Part shown: positions 25,668 to 35,036 of the stretch, in pieces | Numbering within the stretch: position 1 is the first letter of the stretch | Layout of the letters: every line of letters begins with the position of its first letter | Source of the DNA: Chitinophaga filiformis | Lineage (GTDB): Bacteria; Bacteroidota; Bacteroidia; Chitinophagales; Chitinophagaceae | NCBI RefSeq assembly: GCF_900102545.1 | Contig: NZ_FNBN01000001.1 | Coordinates: forward strand, 668,477 to 732,476 | DNA: 64,000 nucleotides | Direction of reading: 5' to 3' | Translations under genes and position numbers: made by a program | The notes under the pieces: model-generated | Told to the model about the DNA's origin: nothing | Databases searched by the model: none | What the model saw: the letters and a program-made list of their open reading frames with translations, nothing else

Positions 25668-26075
25668 ATGACAAAAAGAACAGACAAAATTATCTACCTG
25701 GCAAGTACCGTCTTTGTGGCACTGTTTTCTGCACTGGGGGCCTGGGGTTTACTTGCGTTACCCTTTTTTATTGACACGGTGAATGCTATGGGATATCCTC
25801 GTTATTTCAGGATCACACTGGCGGTATTCAAGATACTCGGCGGTATTGTAATATTGCTGCCGGTTCCCGCCAGAATGAAAGAATGGGTTTATGCCGGGAT
25901 TGGCATTAATGTCATATCGGCTATTATTTCATTTTGTGCCATCCAGGCGCCGGTGTCCAGCTTTGTATCGCCTGTTATTGCGTTGCTGGCGTTAATCATT
26001 TCTTACGTTTACTTTTGCAGAACAGCTCAGGTGTCCCCCCTGGGCACTTTCGATCGTCATGAAAGGGTACAATAA
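25668..26075 (+). CDS. DoxX-like small membrane protein
   Basis: A 135-residue integral membrane protein with four hydrophobic segments. The ATG at 25668 is set by an excellent ribosome-binding site (aggagg at 25652-25657, 10 nt upstream). Such a site is rare in Bacteroidota, and the 46 in-frame residues before it look random. The pattern YRITLAVFKILGGIVILLPVPARMKEW matches DoxX-like proteins. It opens a run with a YCII/DGPF protein and an ECF42-like sigma factor. DoxX-like proteins commonly accompany that sigma group. Its role may be redox or membrane stress, which is inferred from the neighbours. Confidence 0.78.
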   Translation: MTKRTDKIIYLASTVFVALFSALGAWGLLALPFFIDTVNAMGYPRYFRITLAVFKILGGIVILLPVPARMKEWVYAGIGINVISAIISFCAIQAPVSSFVSPVIALLALIISYVYFCRTAQVSPLGTFDRHERVQ

Positions 26076-26086
26076 AATTCATAGTA

Positions 26087-26431
26087 ATGAAAGAGTTCGT
26101 ATTAATTTTCAGGACCAGCAACCATGCTGATTTTAAACCATCGCCAGAGCAGATGCAGGAAAGAATGAACTGGCTGGCGGGGATTGCTTCTCAGAACAAA
26201 CTGGTTGATAAAGGCAATTCCCTCTCTCCTGTCAGTGCCAGGACGGTGAGGTCAGGTAATGTTGTAACGGACGGCCCTTTTACAGAGATCAAGGAGTTTG
26301 TTGCCGGTTATGTGATTGTCAGAGCTGAAAGTATTGATGACGCGGTGGAACTGGCTAAAGACAATCCTGTATTGAAGTCTGGTGGCAATGTGGAAGTCAG
26401 GGAAGTGTTAAAACGCGATAGCAACAATTAA
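26087..26431 (+). CDS. YCII-related (DGPF) domain protein
   Basis: A 114-residue cytoplasmic protein with the DGPF motif (VTDGPFTEIKEFVAGYVIV), plus the beta-alpha-beta layout of the dimeric YCII fold. Proteins of this kind are the regular genomic partners of ECF42 sigma factors, and the sigma gene indeed follows by 5 nt. The catalytic role of DGPF proteins is not established; they may be stress-response enzymes under the sigma factor. It lies 11 nt after the DoxX-like gene and belongs to the same operon. Confidence 0.88.
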   Translation: MKEFVLIFRTSNHADFKPSPEQMQERMNWLAGIASQNKLVDKGNSLSPVSARTVRSGNVVTDGPFTEIKEFVAGYVIVRAESIDDAVELAKDNPVLKSGGNVEVREVLKRDSNN

Positions 26432-26436
26432 CGCCA

Positions 26437-27684
26437 ATGGAAGGAAAGGTAACATCTCAACAGCTTTTGCCCCATCTGTTCAGGTTGGAGTACGCTAAAA
26501 TGACGGCCGTGATATGCCGTCATTTTGGCTTGCAACATATAGAGATAGCTGAAGATATTGCCAGTGAAACATTCCTGAAGGCAACGGAGGTCTGGGGTGT
26601 AAATGGGATCCCTGATAATCCGACGGCCTGGCTTTATACCGTGGCAAGAAACAAAACTAAGGACTTTCTCAAAAGGCAGAAGATCTTCGACACACAGGTG
26701 AAAGAGAATATCCAGGCAGATGAGCGGCAACCTGCACCTGATATCGAATTCACACAGCAGCTATTTAATGATAGCCAACTGGCCATGATCTTCGCTGTTT
26801 GTAACCCGGCTAATTCTCCCGGGTCGCAGATCTGTCTGGCGTTGCAAATCCTTTGTGGTTTTAGTGTGGAAGAAATAGCGGATGCTTTTCTTACAAAAAC
26901 CGAAACTATCAAAAAGCGATTGCTGAGAGCGAGAACAAATCTTCGTAATGACGATTTCAGGATTACGACTTTACAGGAGGATGTGATTCAACCCAGGCTT
27001 GACACGGTGCTCAGAACTTTATACCTGTTATTTAATGAAGGATATTTTTCTGCATCTAATAATCATGTTATCCGGAAAGAGCTCTGCTCGGAAGCTATCC
27101 GGCTTACGCTTATATTGACAGAGCATCCATTAACTAATGGTACGAAGGTGAATGCGCTTCTTGCGCTGATGTGTTATCAGAGTTCACGACTGGATGCAAG
27201 AGCTGATGAAGCAGGGGAAACCATTCTGTTTGAACAACAGGATAAGGAGTTGTGGAGCAGAGAGCTGATTGACAAGGGGAATTACTACCTGGTGAATGCC
27301 TGCTCAGGGAATGAAGTGTCGAAATATCATCTGGAAGCGGGTATTGCGTATTGGCATACAACACCGACTGACAGTAAGAAATGGGAGCATATTCTGCAGT
27401 TATATAATGAGCTTATATTGATTGAATATTCTCCGATGACTGCGCTGAACAGGACGTTCGCTTTTGCGAAAGTGTATGGGTATGATAAGGGGATTGCAGA
27501 AGCGGAGAAGTTGCAACTGGAGGCTAATAGTTATTATCATTCGCTGCTGGGATATTTGTATGCGGGCAGGGATGTTAATAGAGCTATTAGCCATTATAAT
27601 ACAGCGATTAGATTGACCAAGTCAGCGGCGGAGAAGAAGACGTTGAGGAAGGAGGTAGAGCGGTTGAAGTCATCGTTTTCCTAA
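26437..27684 (+). CDS. ECF sigma factor, ECF42-like, with C-terminal TPR-like extension
   Basis: A 415-residue sigma factor. Sigma region 2 (residues 1-85) shows DIASETFLKATEVWG and NPTAWLYTVARNKTKDFLKR. Region 4 (about 130-185) contains CGFSVEEIADAFLTKTETIKKRLLRAR. A long extension of about 230 residues follows with helices and TPR-like repeats (SYYHSLLGYLYAGRDVNRAISHYNTAIRL). This layout and the adjacent DGPF protein define the ECF42 group (also called SigJ-like, DUF6596), which acts without an anti-sigma factor; the extension is thought to control activity. No anti-sigma gene is seen nearby. It is the third gene of the operon. Confidence 0.88.
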   Translation: MEGKVTSQQLLPHLFRLEYAKMTAVICRHFGLQHIEIAEDIASETFLKATEVWGVNGIPDNPTAWLYTVARNKTKDFLKRQKIFDTQVKENIQADERQPAPDIEFTQQLFNDSQLAMIFAVCNPANSPGSQICLALQILCGFSVEEIADAFLTKTETIKKRLLRARTNLRNDDFRITTLQEDVIQPRLDTVLRTLYLLFNEGYFSASNNHVIRKELCSEAIRLTLILTEHPLTNGTKVNALLALMCYQSSRLDARADEAGETILFEQQDKELWSRELIDKGNYYLVNACSGNEVSKYHLEAGIAYWHTTPTDSKKWEHILQLYNELILIEYSPMTALNRTFAFAKVYGYDKGIAEAEKLQLEANSYYHSLLGYLYAGRDVNRAISHYNTAIRLTKSAAEKKTLRKEVERLKSSFS

Positions 27685-27685
27685 A

Positions 27686-28495
27686 TCAAGTGATCGATAT
27701 AAAATACTCAGAAACGTTGGTTATGATGCTTTCAATATTCCCTTTGTAAAAACCAGCCCCGTTCATACATCCACATTCTACAATAAAATATTCATCCCCA
27801 CATAAACAAACATCCATCACGAATACATCATGAGGGGTATACTCCTGGCATCTCTGTTCCGCAAAAGTTATTACAGCAGCAGGACATCCTTCTTCCTTCC
27901 TTAGTTTAAAATACTCCCTGTACTTAGAGGCAGCAACAACTTTCTTATTGACAATCCACAGCCGCCATTCATATTGTATATTATATGGCTCTGATACTAC
28001 AATCTTACTTTCAGCGGATAAAGTACTATTTTCTACCCCTATAAGCATGTTGAACCATCCTTCTATTTCATCAAATCGTTTTGTTTCACCGGCAAAGGAT
28101 TTACTATCATCATCAGGACGAATAAACAGCAATTTATCAGCAGTATGCTGCCTGCTTTCCATGAGCTCCTTAAAAGTGCAGATACTTGCTTCATAGTTTA
28201 GCATATACTGCCCCCACTGACCGTTATAATTCTCAATTGAGAACTTATGCTTATCAAAGAAGATTCCTTCACGTAGTGTGTCATCCTCATAAGCTAATGC
28301 ATTAAAAGTGGTTGATCCATAAATGATAGACCTGCAACTTCTATCAAATTGGGGAAGTTCTGCGGTAAAAGGAATAATATCTAATGCTATAAAAGGCACT
28401 CCGATCTTTCCACAGGCCATCTTCATTCCTTCAAAATCTGCCTGACTTGTCAGGTTCCGTTGTACAACCCATTGAATGCGCTTATACTTTTCCAT
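27686..28495 (-). CDS. ATP-grasp domain protein (DUF4343-like)
   Basis: A 269-residue cytoplasmic protein. The central and C-terminal parts carry an ATP-grasp-like pattern: LLFIRPDDDSKSFAGETKRFDE, EPYNIQYEWRLWIVNKKVVAASKY and the metal-binding segment DVFVMDVCLCGDEYFIVECGCMNGAGFY, with the Asp/Glu/Asn residues expected for Mg-ATP. It resembles the DUF4343 family, whose substrates are mostly unknown carboxylate-amine ligations. It is convergent with the sigma factor gene (only 1 nt between stops) and divergent from the nitrilase gene. Confidence 0.78.
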   Translation of the reverse strand: MEKYKRIQWVVQRNLTSQADFEGMKMACGKIGVPFIALDIIPFTAELPQFDRSCRSIIYGSTTFNALAYEDDTLREGIFFDKHKFSIENYNGQWGQYMLNYEASICTFKELMESRQHTADKLLFIRPDDDSKSFAGETKRFDEIEGWFNMLIGVENSTLSAESKIVVSEPYNIQYEWRLWIVNKKVVAASKYREYFKLRKEEGCPAAVITFAEQRCQEYTPHDVFVMDVCLCGDEYFIVECGCMNGAGFYKGNIESIITNVSEYFISIT

Positions 28496-28556
28496 AGGAG
28501 GGATTTATCAGCGAAAATAAGAATATGCATTAAATTACACCCACAATCACTCCATT

Positions 28557-29513
28557 ATGCTGCCAATTAAAATAGCTACTGCACAGTTTGAAAACCGAAG
28601 TAACGACAAAGCTTATAACCTGAGTATCATCCGTTCCCTTTCTGCACAAGCGAAATCTCAGGGCGCACAGGTGATCGCTTTCCATGAATGCGCTATCACC
28701 GGTTATACTTTTGCCCGGCACCTGGACAGGCAACAGCTAACTGACGTTGCGGAATTCATTCCGGATGGTGAAAGCATACAGGCTTTAATTGCCATTGCAA
28801 AAGAACTGGATATTGTAATCCTGGCAGGGTTGTTTGAAAAAACAGATGACGGTAACCTGTATAAAGCTTATGTATGTGTGGACAAAACAGGCCTGCTGGC
28901 TAAATACCGCAAGCTGCATCCTTTCATTAACCCACATCTTACACCGGGCGACGAATATGTTGTATTTGACCTGTTGGGATGGAAATGCGGTGTATTGATC
29001 TGCTATGACAATAACATCATTGAAAATGTCAGAGCCACTGCTTTACTGGGCGCTGATATTATTTTCATGCCACATGTGACTATGTGTACGCCATCTACCA
29101 GGCCGGGAGCAGGATTTGTGGATCCGGCATTATGGGCTGCCCGCGAGACGGACCCGACGTCCCTGCGTGCGGAATTCGACGGATTAAAAGGCCGCAGCTG
29201 GCTGATGAAATGGCTGCCGGCAAGAGCATATGATAATGGCATTTACGCTATCTTTTCCAATCCTATTGGCATGGACGATGATCAGTTAAAGAATGGCTGC
29301 TCTATGATACTTGATCCATTCGGAGATGTGATTGCAGAATGCAGGCGCTTAGGCGATGATATTGCTATTGCGACACTTACACCAGAGAAGCTCACGCAAT
29401 CCGGTGGCCACCGGTACAGGAATGCAAGAAGGCCTGAGTTGTATGGAGACATCCTTTCTGCTCCCCATCAATCGGTACAGAAAGTGGTCTGGATGCAGGC
29501 GACCGAAGAATAA
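28557..29513 (+). CDS. Nitrilase-superfamily carbon-nitrogen hydrolase
   Basis: A 318-residue enzyme hydrolysing a nitrile or amide bond. The Glu-Lys-Cys triad is traceable: Glu in VIAFHECAITGYTF, Lys in LAKYRKLHPF and Cys in GVLICYDNNI. The substrate-binding stretch GADIIFMPHVTM follows. A signal peptide is absent, so it is cytoplasmic. Branch assignment (amidase, beta-ureidopropionase or similar) needs comparison. A terminator hairpin serves the end of this gene and the converging lipoprotein gene. Confidence 0.88.
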   Translation: MLPIKIATAQFENRSNDKAYNLSIIRSLSAQAKSQGAQVIAFHECAITGYTFARHLDRQQLTDVAEFIPDGESIQALIAIAKELDIVILAGLFEKTDDGNLYKAYVCVDKTGLLAKYRKLHPFINPHLTPGDEYVVFDLLGWKCGVLICYDNNIIENVRATALLGADIIFMPHVTMCTPSTRPGAGFVDPALWAARETDPTSLRAEFDGLKGRSWLMKWLPARAYDNGIYAIFSNPIGMDDDQLKNGCSMILDPFGDVIAECRRLGDDIAIATLTPEKLTQSGGHRYRNARRPELYGDILSAPHQSVQKVVWMQATEE

Positions 29514-29520
29514 AATCATT

Positions 29521-29548
29521 AAAAAGGTCGCCCGAAAGCGGGCGACCT
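29521..29548 (-). terminator. Terminator between convergent genes
   Basis: Stem aggtcgcccg (29525-29534) / cgggcgacct (29539-29548) with a 4-nt loop. The five A residues before it become a T-run on the minus strand, so it mainly ends the lipoprotein transcript coming from 30281. Confidence 0.75.
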
Positions 29549-29567
29549 GATACATTATCACTGTTTC

Positions 29568-30281
29568 CTATTGCATTGTCAGGGGGCGGCGCAGAATCTG
29601 CACCACGAGTGTGTCTTTATTATTCTGCTGACTTAATTTAGATGTTACATTACGATCGAAAAGCATGGCAGGGCCTGCAAGGTGTTTGAAGTCGGTCAAC
29701 TCCATTGGCACTCCAAATGGCGAAGGCTCCCACCAGGTTGATGTAGCTGTAGCCACTACATATGCAAAATAATATTGCCCATTTACAATCCTCACAGGGA
29801 ACTTCCTCCTGTACTTACACGGAGCAGTGTAATAAGTCGGGCACTCTGACGCGGGACCACCCAATTGCGCCAGATTGATGATTGAGTCAGCCACATTCGT
29901 ATTAGGATAAGGACTGTCTTGTGTATAATCTACTGCCGCAAGCATCATTAATGTATCGTTTTTGCTAATGATCTCTGTTTTTATGTTGCCCAGTAACACG
30001 TTTTTCTCATCCTGGAATTCCAGGGTATATGAGGAAAGGTGCGCTCCTGAGCCGGTTGCAGCATCTAATATGTAAGAGGAGGCCTGTCCCCTGCGTGTCA
30101 AATAGTCCTTTATGAGCGCTTTATCATATATCGGCGCACCACCAGTATACATAACAGTTTCATCCACCGTTACTACATCGCTGGGGCTGTATGATTTTTT
30201 GGAATCAGGAGAGTTTCCGTCGTCTTTACTGCAGGCAAATGCACAGGCACATATCACTACTAAAATCAGTATCTTTTTCAT
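29568..30281 (-). CDS. Lipoprotein of unknown function
   Basis: A 237-residue lipoprotein with the signal MKKILILVVICACAFACSK; Cys17 follows the lipobox-like AFAC. The mature part begins with an acidic linker (KDDGNSPDSKK) and then a beta-rich domain. Two Cys near CPTYYTAPC may form a disulfide. I recognise no family. It lies alone between terminators and is convergent with the nitrilase gene. Confidence 0.75.
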   Translation of the reverse strand: MKKILILVVICACAFACSKDDGNSPDSKKSYSPSDVVTVDETVMYTGGAPIYDKALIKDYLTRRGQASSYILDAATGSGAHLSSYTLEFQDEKNVLLGNIKTEIISKNDTLMMLAAVDYTQDSPYPNTNVADSIINLAQLGGPASECPTYYTAPCKYRRKFPVRIVNGQYYFAYVVATATSTWWEPSPFGVPMELTDFKHLAGPAMLFDRNVTSKLSQQNNKDTLVVQILRRPLTMQ

Positions 30282-30450
30282 GGTTTAATCAGGCTTTACT
30301 TTTAAACTTGTTTAAAGGTGAATTCGCGAATATTTACAGTAAAGACAGGAGACATTAAAAAACTCCTACGCGGTGACAGTGTTTTTTTTAAAAAAAGTTC
30401 CACAGGATAAGTATAGGGGTCCTTCCGTATGATTATCTATATAATAAAAG

Positions 30451-30487
30451 AAAAGGACAGCATAGCCCAGTGCCATGCTGTCCTTCC
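30451..30487 (-). terminator. Intrinsic terminator of the pectate lyase gene
   Basis: Stem aaggacagcat (30453-30463) / atgctgtcctt (30475-30485), loop of 11, followed on the minus strand by a T-rich run. It lies about 20 nt after the lyase stop codon. Confidence 0.7.
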
Positions 30488-30505
30488 ATTCATCTGATAA
30501 TATGG

Positions 30506-32527
30506 TTATTCTACAACCAGTTTATAGTTAGATTTAAATCCTTTGTTACCTATTACAGTTACATAATACAATCCCGGCTTTCTGTTACTCAGATTCAACA
30601 CCACTTTCTGAGCGCCTCCGGCAACAGATCTGATAGTAACAGGATTATCAACCGTACGGCCCTGTGCATCATATATTTTTACAACAGCCTGCTCGTTTTT
30701 GCTCAATGTTATATTTATCGTTGCACTGCCGCTGGTAGGGTTCGGATAGATACCTGTAGATATCTGACCTTCACCTATATGATCAGGCATTGATAAAGCG
30801 GTGGTATTTGCTGTCAGACCAGCGCAATTTGCCGCAGATGGTGCATTTCCTGTTATCTCAATCCAGTCAATATCAGCGGTGGCGCTGGATGCTACTGATT
30901 GCAGACGAATAGTATTAGCACCAGCTTTTAGTGACACCGTAGCGGTTGTATTTGCAAATACTGTACTCCCACTCGTTCTGGGGAACGGCTGGGCGTTATT
31001 AACAGTTGTACCGTTTATGATCAGCGCCATGGTATAAGTATTACTGCTGCTGCTATTCACATAACGCCAGTTAAGCGCATAAGTACCTGCAACAGGTGCA
31101 TTCACCATCCAGTTCACTCCTTTACCAGCGGAATTGGTCAGGTTAATTACCTTACCATTGCTGGCGCCACCGTTACTACTAATAGCGCCTTCATATACGC
31201 AGAGTCCCTGAGCAGTCGTTGCATTGTCTTCAATTCGGATGGTATTGGAGCCACCTGGATCCTGTGCCTGGAAGTTTGCGGTGACGGATTTATTGCCATT
31301 CATTGTTATGCTTACGGAAGTAGCTGTTCCTGACGCAGCGCCACTCCATCCTGTAAAAGTATATCCAGATGCAGGTGTTGCAGTTACAGTTACCACTGCT
31401 CCGGAATCATACGTTCCTGCCCCTGTTACAGTGCCACCAGCTGTGGGCACTGTCGCTGTACTGAGTGTATAGGTAGTGGGATTAGGGTTAGGATTAGTGC
31501 CACAGGTGGGACTTGTTAACGTAGCACCTGCACTGGCGCTAACAAGACCTTTCACCTGCGCAGCGGGTGTTACAGTCAGGGAATAAGGAGGCGTGAATGC
31601 CGTACCGCTACCTGCAGTATTACCGGAGGTATTGGTAAAGATATTATTCCGGGAAGTGATAGCAGTAAAGGTGTTATCCATCAGATCAATGGGGCTGGTT
31701 ACATTTTCAAATACATTACTTTCAACCAGCAGATCTGCTTCAAAGCCGGCCATTACACATTGTGATGCAACAGTACTGTTGAACAGATTGTTGACTACAT
31801 GCACCTTTCCAAACCGCACCCTTGGCATACGGGCCTTGCAACCCTGCGCCCACCAGCAATACTGCATAGTGATACGCAGCTTACCTCTGTCGCCCGTAGC
31901 GCCATCGCTGGACCCGAAAAGATTAGAGAACCTGTGATCATCTGAACCGCCAGATCCGCCAGGTCTTGGAGCTTTGTTGTAGATGAACTTACACCAGGTG
32001 ACAGAAATATAATCCGAAGCGTTCTTAATATCGAGGTTACCATCTACTCCGTCCTGAAATTCGCAGTGATCCACCCAGATATTAGTACTCGCATCCACGG
32101 TAACATTATCCCAACCATCAGTGTCATAAGCACCAGGACCTTCAAATGTGATGTTTCTGAAAATAATATTAGAACATCTTTTCACACTCAATATACCTGA
32201 ACCGTCTTTTGTCTGATCGCTTGATACTAAGCGGGAACCTGGTAAACCATAAATCGTCTTTCCTGACTGATCCTGGAAACTGATACGTCCTCCCGCAGGG
32301 AAAGTGATAGTGCCGGATATATGGACAACTTTCACAGCAGAAGAAGTAACAGCAGTTTTAAAATCATTGTAGTTGGTGACAACTGTGGCAGCGGCTGTTC
32401 CGCCACCTGTTACGCCACCATTTTGACTTGCCCAGCCAACTAAATTACATTGTTGGCTATGCGCAGATAAACCGGCAAGGCATATTACAGCACTTAATGC
32501 CAGTGAGAGTAAACGGCTTGATTGCAT
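30506..32527 (-). CDS. Pectate lyase (PL1) with InlB-like repeat, CBM and type IX sorting domain
   Basis: A 673-residue secreted lyase that should cleave polygalacturonate by beta-elimination. After a Sec signal (to about SAHS), a right-handed beta-helix spans residues 30-330: IWVDHCEFQDGVDGNLDIKNASDYISVTWCKF (Ca-binding Asp residues) and RMPRVRFGKVHVVNN (catalytic Arg region of the PL1 family). Next comes a divergent InlB-type repeat (PASGYTFTGWSGAAS...SVTANF, about 350-425). A CBM6/35-like beta-sandwich follows (IRIEDNATTAQGLC..., about 430-565). The end is a type IX secretion sorting domain (GIYPNPTSGSATINITL...GLYYVTVIGNKGFKSNYKLVV). Export therefore goes through the Por secretion system to the surface or medium. 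Confidence 0.93.
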   Translation of the reverse strand: MQSSRLLSLALSAVICLAGLSAHSQQCNLVGWASQNGGVTGGGTAAATVVTNYNDFKTAVTSSAVKVVHISGTITFPAGGRISFQDQSGKTIYGLPGSRLVSSDQTKDGSGILSVKRCSNIIFRNITFEGPGAYDTDGWDNVTVDASTNIWVDHCEFQDGVDGNLDIKNASDYISVTWCKFIYNKAPRPGGSGGSDDHRFSNLFGSSDGATGDRGKLRITMQYCWWAQGCKARMPRVRFGKVHVVNNLFNSTVASQCVMAGFEADLLVESNVFENVTSPIDLMDNTFTAITSRNNIFTNTSGNTAGSGTAFTPPYSLTVTPAAQVKGLVSASAGATLTSPTCGTNPNPNPTTYTLSTATVPTAGGTVTGAGTYDSGAVVTVTATPASGYTFTGWSGAASGTATSVSITMNGNKSVTANFQAQDPGGSNTIRIEDNATTAQGLCVYEGAISSNGGASNGKVINLTNSAGKGVNWMVNAPVAGTYALNWRYVNSSSSNTYTMALIINGTTVNNAQPFPRTSGSTVFANTTATVSLKAGANTIRLQSVASSATADIDWIEITGNAPSAANCAGLTANTTALSMPDHIGEGQISTGIYPNPTSGSATINITLSKNEQAVVKIYDAQGRTVDNPVTIRSVAGGAQKVVLNLSNRKPGLYYVTVIGNKGFKSNYKLVVE

Positions 32528-32739
32528 AGGGTTTGTTTTATGATATTGGTTAAAAAAAACTCATAAAGTGGAACGGCAGTTAAAATGCCACAGCGCTGGG
32601 CCAACGTAATTGTTCACAGTGTCAAGTTCCTTCTTTTTTGCTGTTTTTTCTTTTCCTGATGATAATTTATTTACGCAATCGTTGCCGGAAATATTGAGCA
32701 GTATACAGGTTCTAAAGATGCAAACTCATGCTATATAAA

Positions 32740-32766
32740 AAAGAAACAGCCCGGAAACGGGCCGTA
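32740..32766 (-). terminator. Terminator of the 54-residue membrane protein gene
   Basis: Short stem gcccg-gaaa-cgggc (32749-32762) followed on the minus strand by a T-rich run (gtttctttttt). It lies 33 nt after the small gene at 32795. Confidence 0.5.
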
Positions 32767-32794
32767 ACTTCTCCTTTCATTTTTTACCCTCCTA

Positions 32795-32959
32795 TTATTG
32801 TTTCTTTTTATGCGGCTGCATTAAATTTTCAGGTGATTGTTTATAGGAATCAATGACTGTTTTAGTGGCTCTGCTACGAGTCATTATTGATCCCAGATAA
32901 ATGATCAATACGACAATAACGACTATCGGCCATATTCTCTGTTTGAGAATTTCCTTCAT
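32795..32959 (-). CDS. Small single-span membrane protein, 54 residues
   Basis: The ATG at 32957-32959 gives MKEILKQRIWPIVVIVVLII then a short basic and polar tail (TRSRATKTVIDSYKQSPENLMQPHKKKQ). One transmembrane helix at residues 9-25 and a positively charged tail are clear; an upstream reading starts with TTG and adds 14 unlikely residues. No family is recognised. A short terminator follows, so it is probably monocistronic. Confidence 0.55.
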   Translation of the reverse strand: MKEILKQRIWPIVVIVVLIIYLGSIMTRSRATKTVIDSYKQSPENLMQPHKKKQ

Positions 32960-33472
32960 TGTTTGCAGGATAATTTGGTTATGTATGACGCGAAGAGACA
33001 ATAGCTTTACAGGCAGCTGTTAGTCCTGCCGTGTATGATTGAATGAATAGTTATGATGTATTAAAGCTTCAGGCTATTGCCGTGCAGTTTATCAAATAAG
33101 GTTTTGTTAGAAAATAGCGTTCAAGATTGATTAATGATGTACTATGGTTATGGTTTTCTGAGTGTATACTTTTTTGAGGTCAGTCTTGATGTTAAATATA
33201 CTGATTATTTACGTACAGAATGAAAAAAATTTAACCTAATTATTTTAGAATGAAGTAGTTATTATTAATCCATTTTATCAAATGTGAGGGAAACTTAATT
33301 TATCATAGAGGGTAAACTTAGAAGGAAAGTTATTTTAAATATCTTTAAAAGAAAATTCGCTTTGATTGACAGGAAGAAAAAGCAGATCAATTGAATGGTG
33401 GATAACATCTGTTCAAATCCTATTTATTAAATTCGGCGATGTAAACAGAATTTCTAATTTAAATTGAAATAT
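32960..33472. other. AT-rich intergenic region, 513 nt
   Basis: No ORF with protein-like content is seen here. The sequence is AT-rich and contains two similar short stretches, gggaaactta near 33289 and gggtaaactta near 33310. It must include the promoter of the YceI gene. No clear hairpin or RNA gene was seen. Confidence 0.4.
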
Positions 33473-34144
33473 ATGAAGCAAACAGTACCTGCTTTTATCC
33501 TGCTGCTTACCCTGGCCGCATGTGGTGGCGCCTCAACTGACAAGGCGAAAACAGAAGAAAAGAAAGAAGCGGCCGCAACTACCGGCGCAGCTTATACTAT
33601 TGACACAACAGCTACTACTGTCCAGTGGCGTGCTACTCACAAAGGTGGATTTGCTCCACGCTTTGGAAGCATTAAAGTCGTAGATGGTAGCCTCAATGTT
33701 GAAAACGGCGCTGTTACCGGTGGTAGCTTTGATGTAAACATGAACACACTGCTTACAGATCCAGCATCTGTTACCGAGCCTGATAAGAAATCAACTGATC
33801 TGGATGGTCATCTGAAAAGCCCTGACTTTTTCGATGCAGCCAAGCATCCAACTGCTAAATTCGTTATCACCAGCGTTGCTCCATATGACAGCACCAAGGA
33901 GAAAAGCCTTCTTCCTGGCGCTACCAATCTTATCAGCGGTAACCTGACCCTGAAAGACAGTACGCTGAACATCACTTTCCCTGCACAAATCACTGTTGCT
34001 GAAAATGACGTTACTGCTAATGCAAAATTTGTGATTGACAGAACTGCATGGGGTATTAACTACAAAACAGAGGGTAGCCCTGAGAACTGGGTGATCAGCA
34101 AAGATGTTGAAATTGGTTTCAGCCTGAAGGCTGTGAAGAAATAA
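33473..34144 (+). CDS. YceI-family lipoprotein
   Basis: A 223-residue lipoprotein: the signal ends TLAAC and the Cys is followed by GGAST. After a Lys/Glu/Ala linker (residues 22-42) there is a YceI fold: YTIDTTATTVQWRATHKGGFAPRFGSIKVVDGSLNVENGAVTG (strand pattern) and the typical DGHLKSPDFFDAAKHPTAKFVITS. The C-terminal GINYKTEG...ISKDVEIGFSLKAV is also family-typical. YceI proteins bind polyisoprenoid-like lipids in a beta-barrel; this one is tethered and probably periplasmic. The ATG at 33473 is preferred over an upstream TTG. A strong terminator follows. Confidence 0.92.
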   Translation: MKQTVPAFILLLTLAACGGASTDKAKTEEKKEAAATTGAAYTIDTTATTVQWRATHKGGFAPRFGSIKVVDGSLNVENGAVTGGSFDVNMNTLLTDPASVTEPDKKSTDLDGHLKSPDFFDAAKHPTAKFVITSVAPYDSTKEKSLLPGATNLISGNLTLKDSTLNITFPAQITVAENDVTANAKFVIDRTAWGINYKTEGSPENWVISKDVEIGFSLKAVKK

Positions 34145-34163
34145 TATTTGACGAAGTTGGCAA

Positions 34164-34200
34164 ACAAAACAGCCTGGCATTATGTCAGGCTGTTTTGTTT
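34164..34200 (+). terminator. Intrinsic terminator after the YceI gene
   Basis: Stem of 13 bp (34164-34176 / 34186-34198, core cagcctg / caggctg) followed by ttt. It lies 19 nt after the YceI stop codon. Confidence 0.8.
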
Positions 34201-34292
34201 ATTCGTTCTGAGCATCTCATAAATGACTAACGACTTCCGAATAGAAAGAAAGTGTATCGTACTTAGAATACACCCTCCTATACAGCGCCTCC

Positions 34293-35036
34293 TCAGGCCA
34301 TATTAACCTCTTCCACCAAAAACGCTACCTGGTAGAACGTATTTACCTGAGCAATGGGCTTTAAGCGAATATAAAAGTTCTCAGTAAACTCTTTAAACGC
34401 TTTGAATTCATGCATGGGAACGTTGAATTCATCAAATAATATAATATCCCCTTTTTTGAGTAAAGGATAAAGCTGGCTTAAAACGAAAATAGTAGCAGAA
34501 TACAAATCTGCATCACAATGTATTATTCTGATTTCAGCGTTCTTTATCTGCTCACTATAGCGCTCAATAAAGCCCGGTAAAGTATTTTGAAACAGCCCTT
34601 TGAAGAAAAGCCCTCTTTTATCTGAGATCTCAGGAATAGCATTACTCATGGATCCTTTCTTGAAATGCATGCCCCAGTCCTCCGGTAAGCCTTCAAAAGT
34701 ATCAAAGCCCGCAAAAAAGGATTGTTCATTTTTATTTCGTTCAAGCCACCACTTAAATGAGAACCCGGCGGCAACTCCAAATTCCAGATAGCTAACCTTT
34801 GATTGTTCTAATTGATAGTGATTTTTAACCTGATCGTACAATTCATACCGTAAAGAATAGTCCCTTGTTAGTTTCAAGGGGCTTTTAATAATGAGCTCCT
34901 TTTTATTTTTCAGTATCCACATGTTCAATTCCGTCAGATATGAAGAAAACAGGAAGAATTTTCTAAAAGGATATAGAACCAGGCTAACTGGAAATAAAAG
35001 AAGGAAATTCTTTATGATTTGTACGATTTTTAACAT
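34293..35036 (-). CDS. TylF/MycF-type SAM-dependent methyltransferase
   Basis: A 247-residue class I methyltransferase of the macrocin O-methyltransferase family. The SAM loop is VSYLEFGVAAGFSFKWW, followed by FAGFDTFEGLPEDWG. The metal/substrate part is IRIIHCDADLYSATIFVLSQLYPLLKKGDIILFDEF, with the Asp residues used for Mg in this family. The N-terminus (1-35) is hydrophobic and could associate with a membrane. Family members methylate sugar hydroxyls in natural products or polysaccharides. No biosynthetic cluster is near, so it is an isolated gene and the acceptor is unknown. Confidence 0.85.
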   Translation of the reverse strand: MLKIVQIIKNFLLLFPVSLVLYPFRKFFLFSSYLTELNMWILKNKKELIIKSPLKLTRDYSLRYELYDQVKNHYQLEQSKVSYLEFGVAAGFSFKWWLERNKNEQSFFAGFDTFEGLPEDWGMHFKKGSMSNAIPEISDKRGLFFKGLFQNTLPGFIERYSEQIKNAEIRIIHCDADLYSATIFVLSQLYPLLKKGDIILFDEFNVPMHEFKAFKEFTENFYIRLKPIAQVNTFYQVAFLVEEVNMA

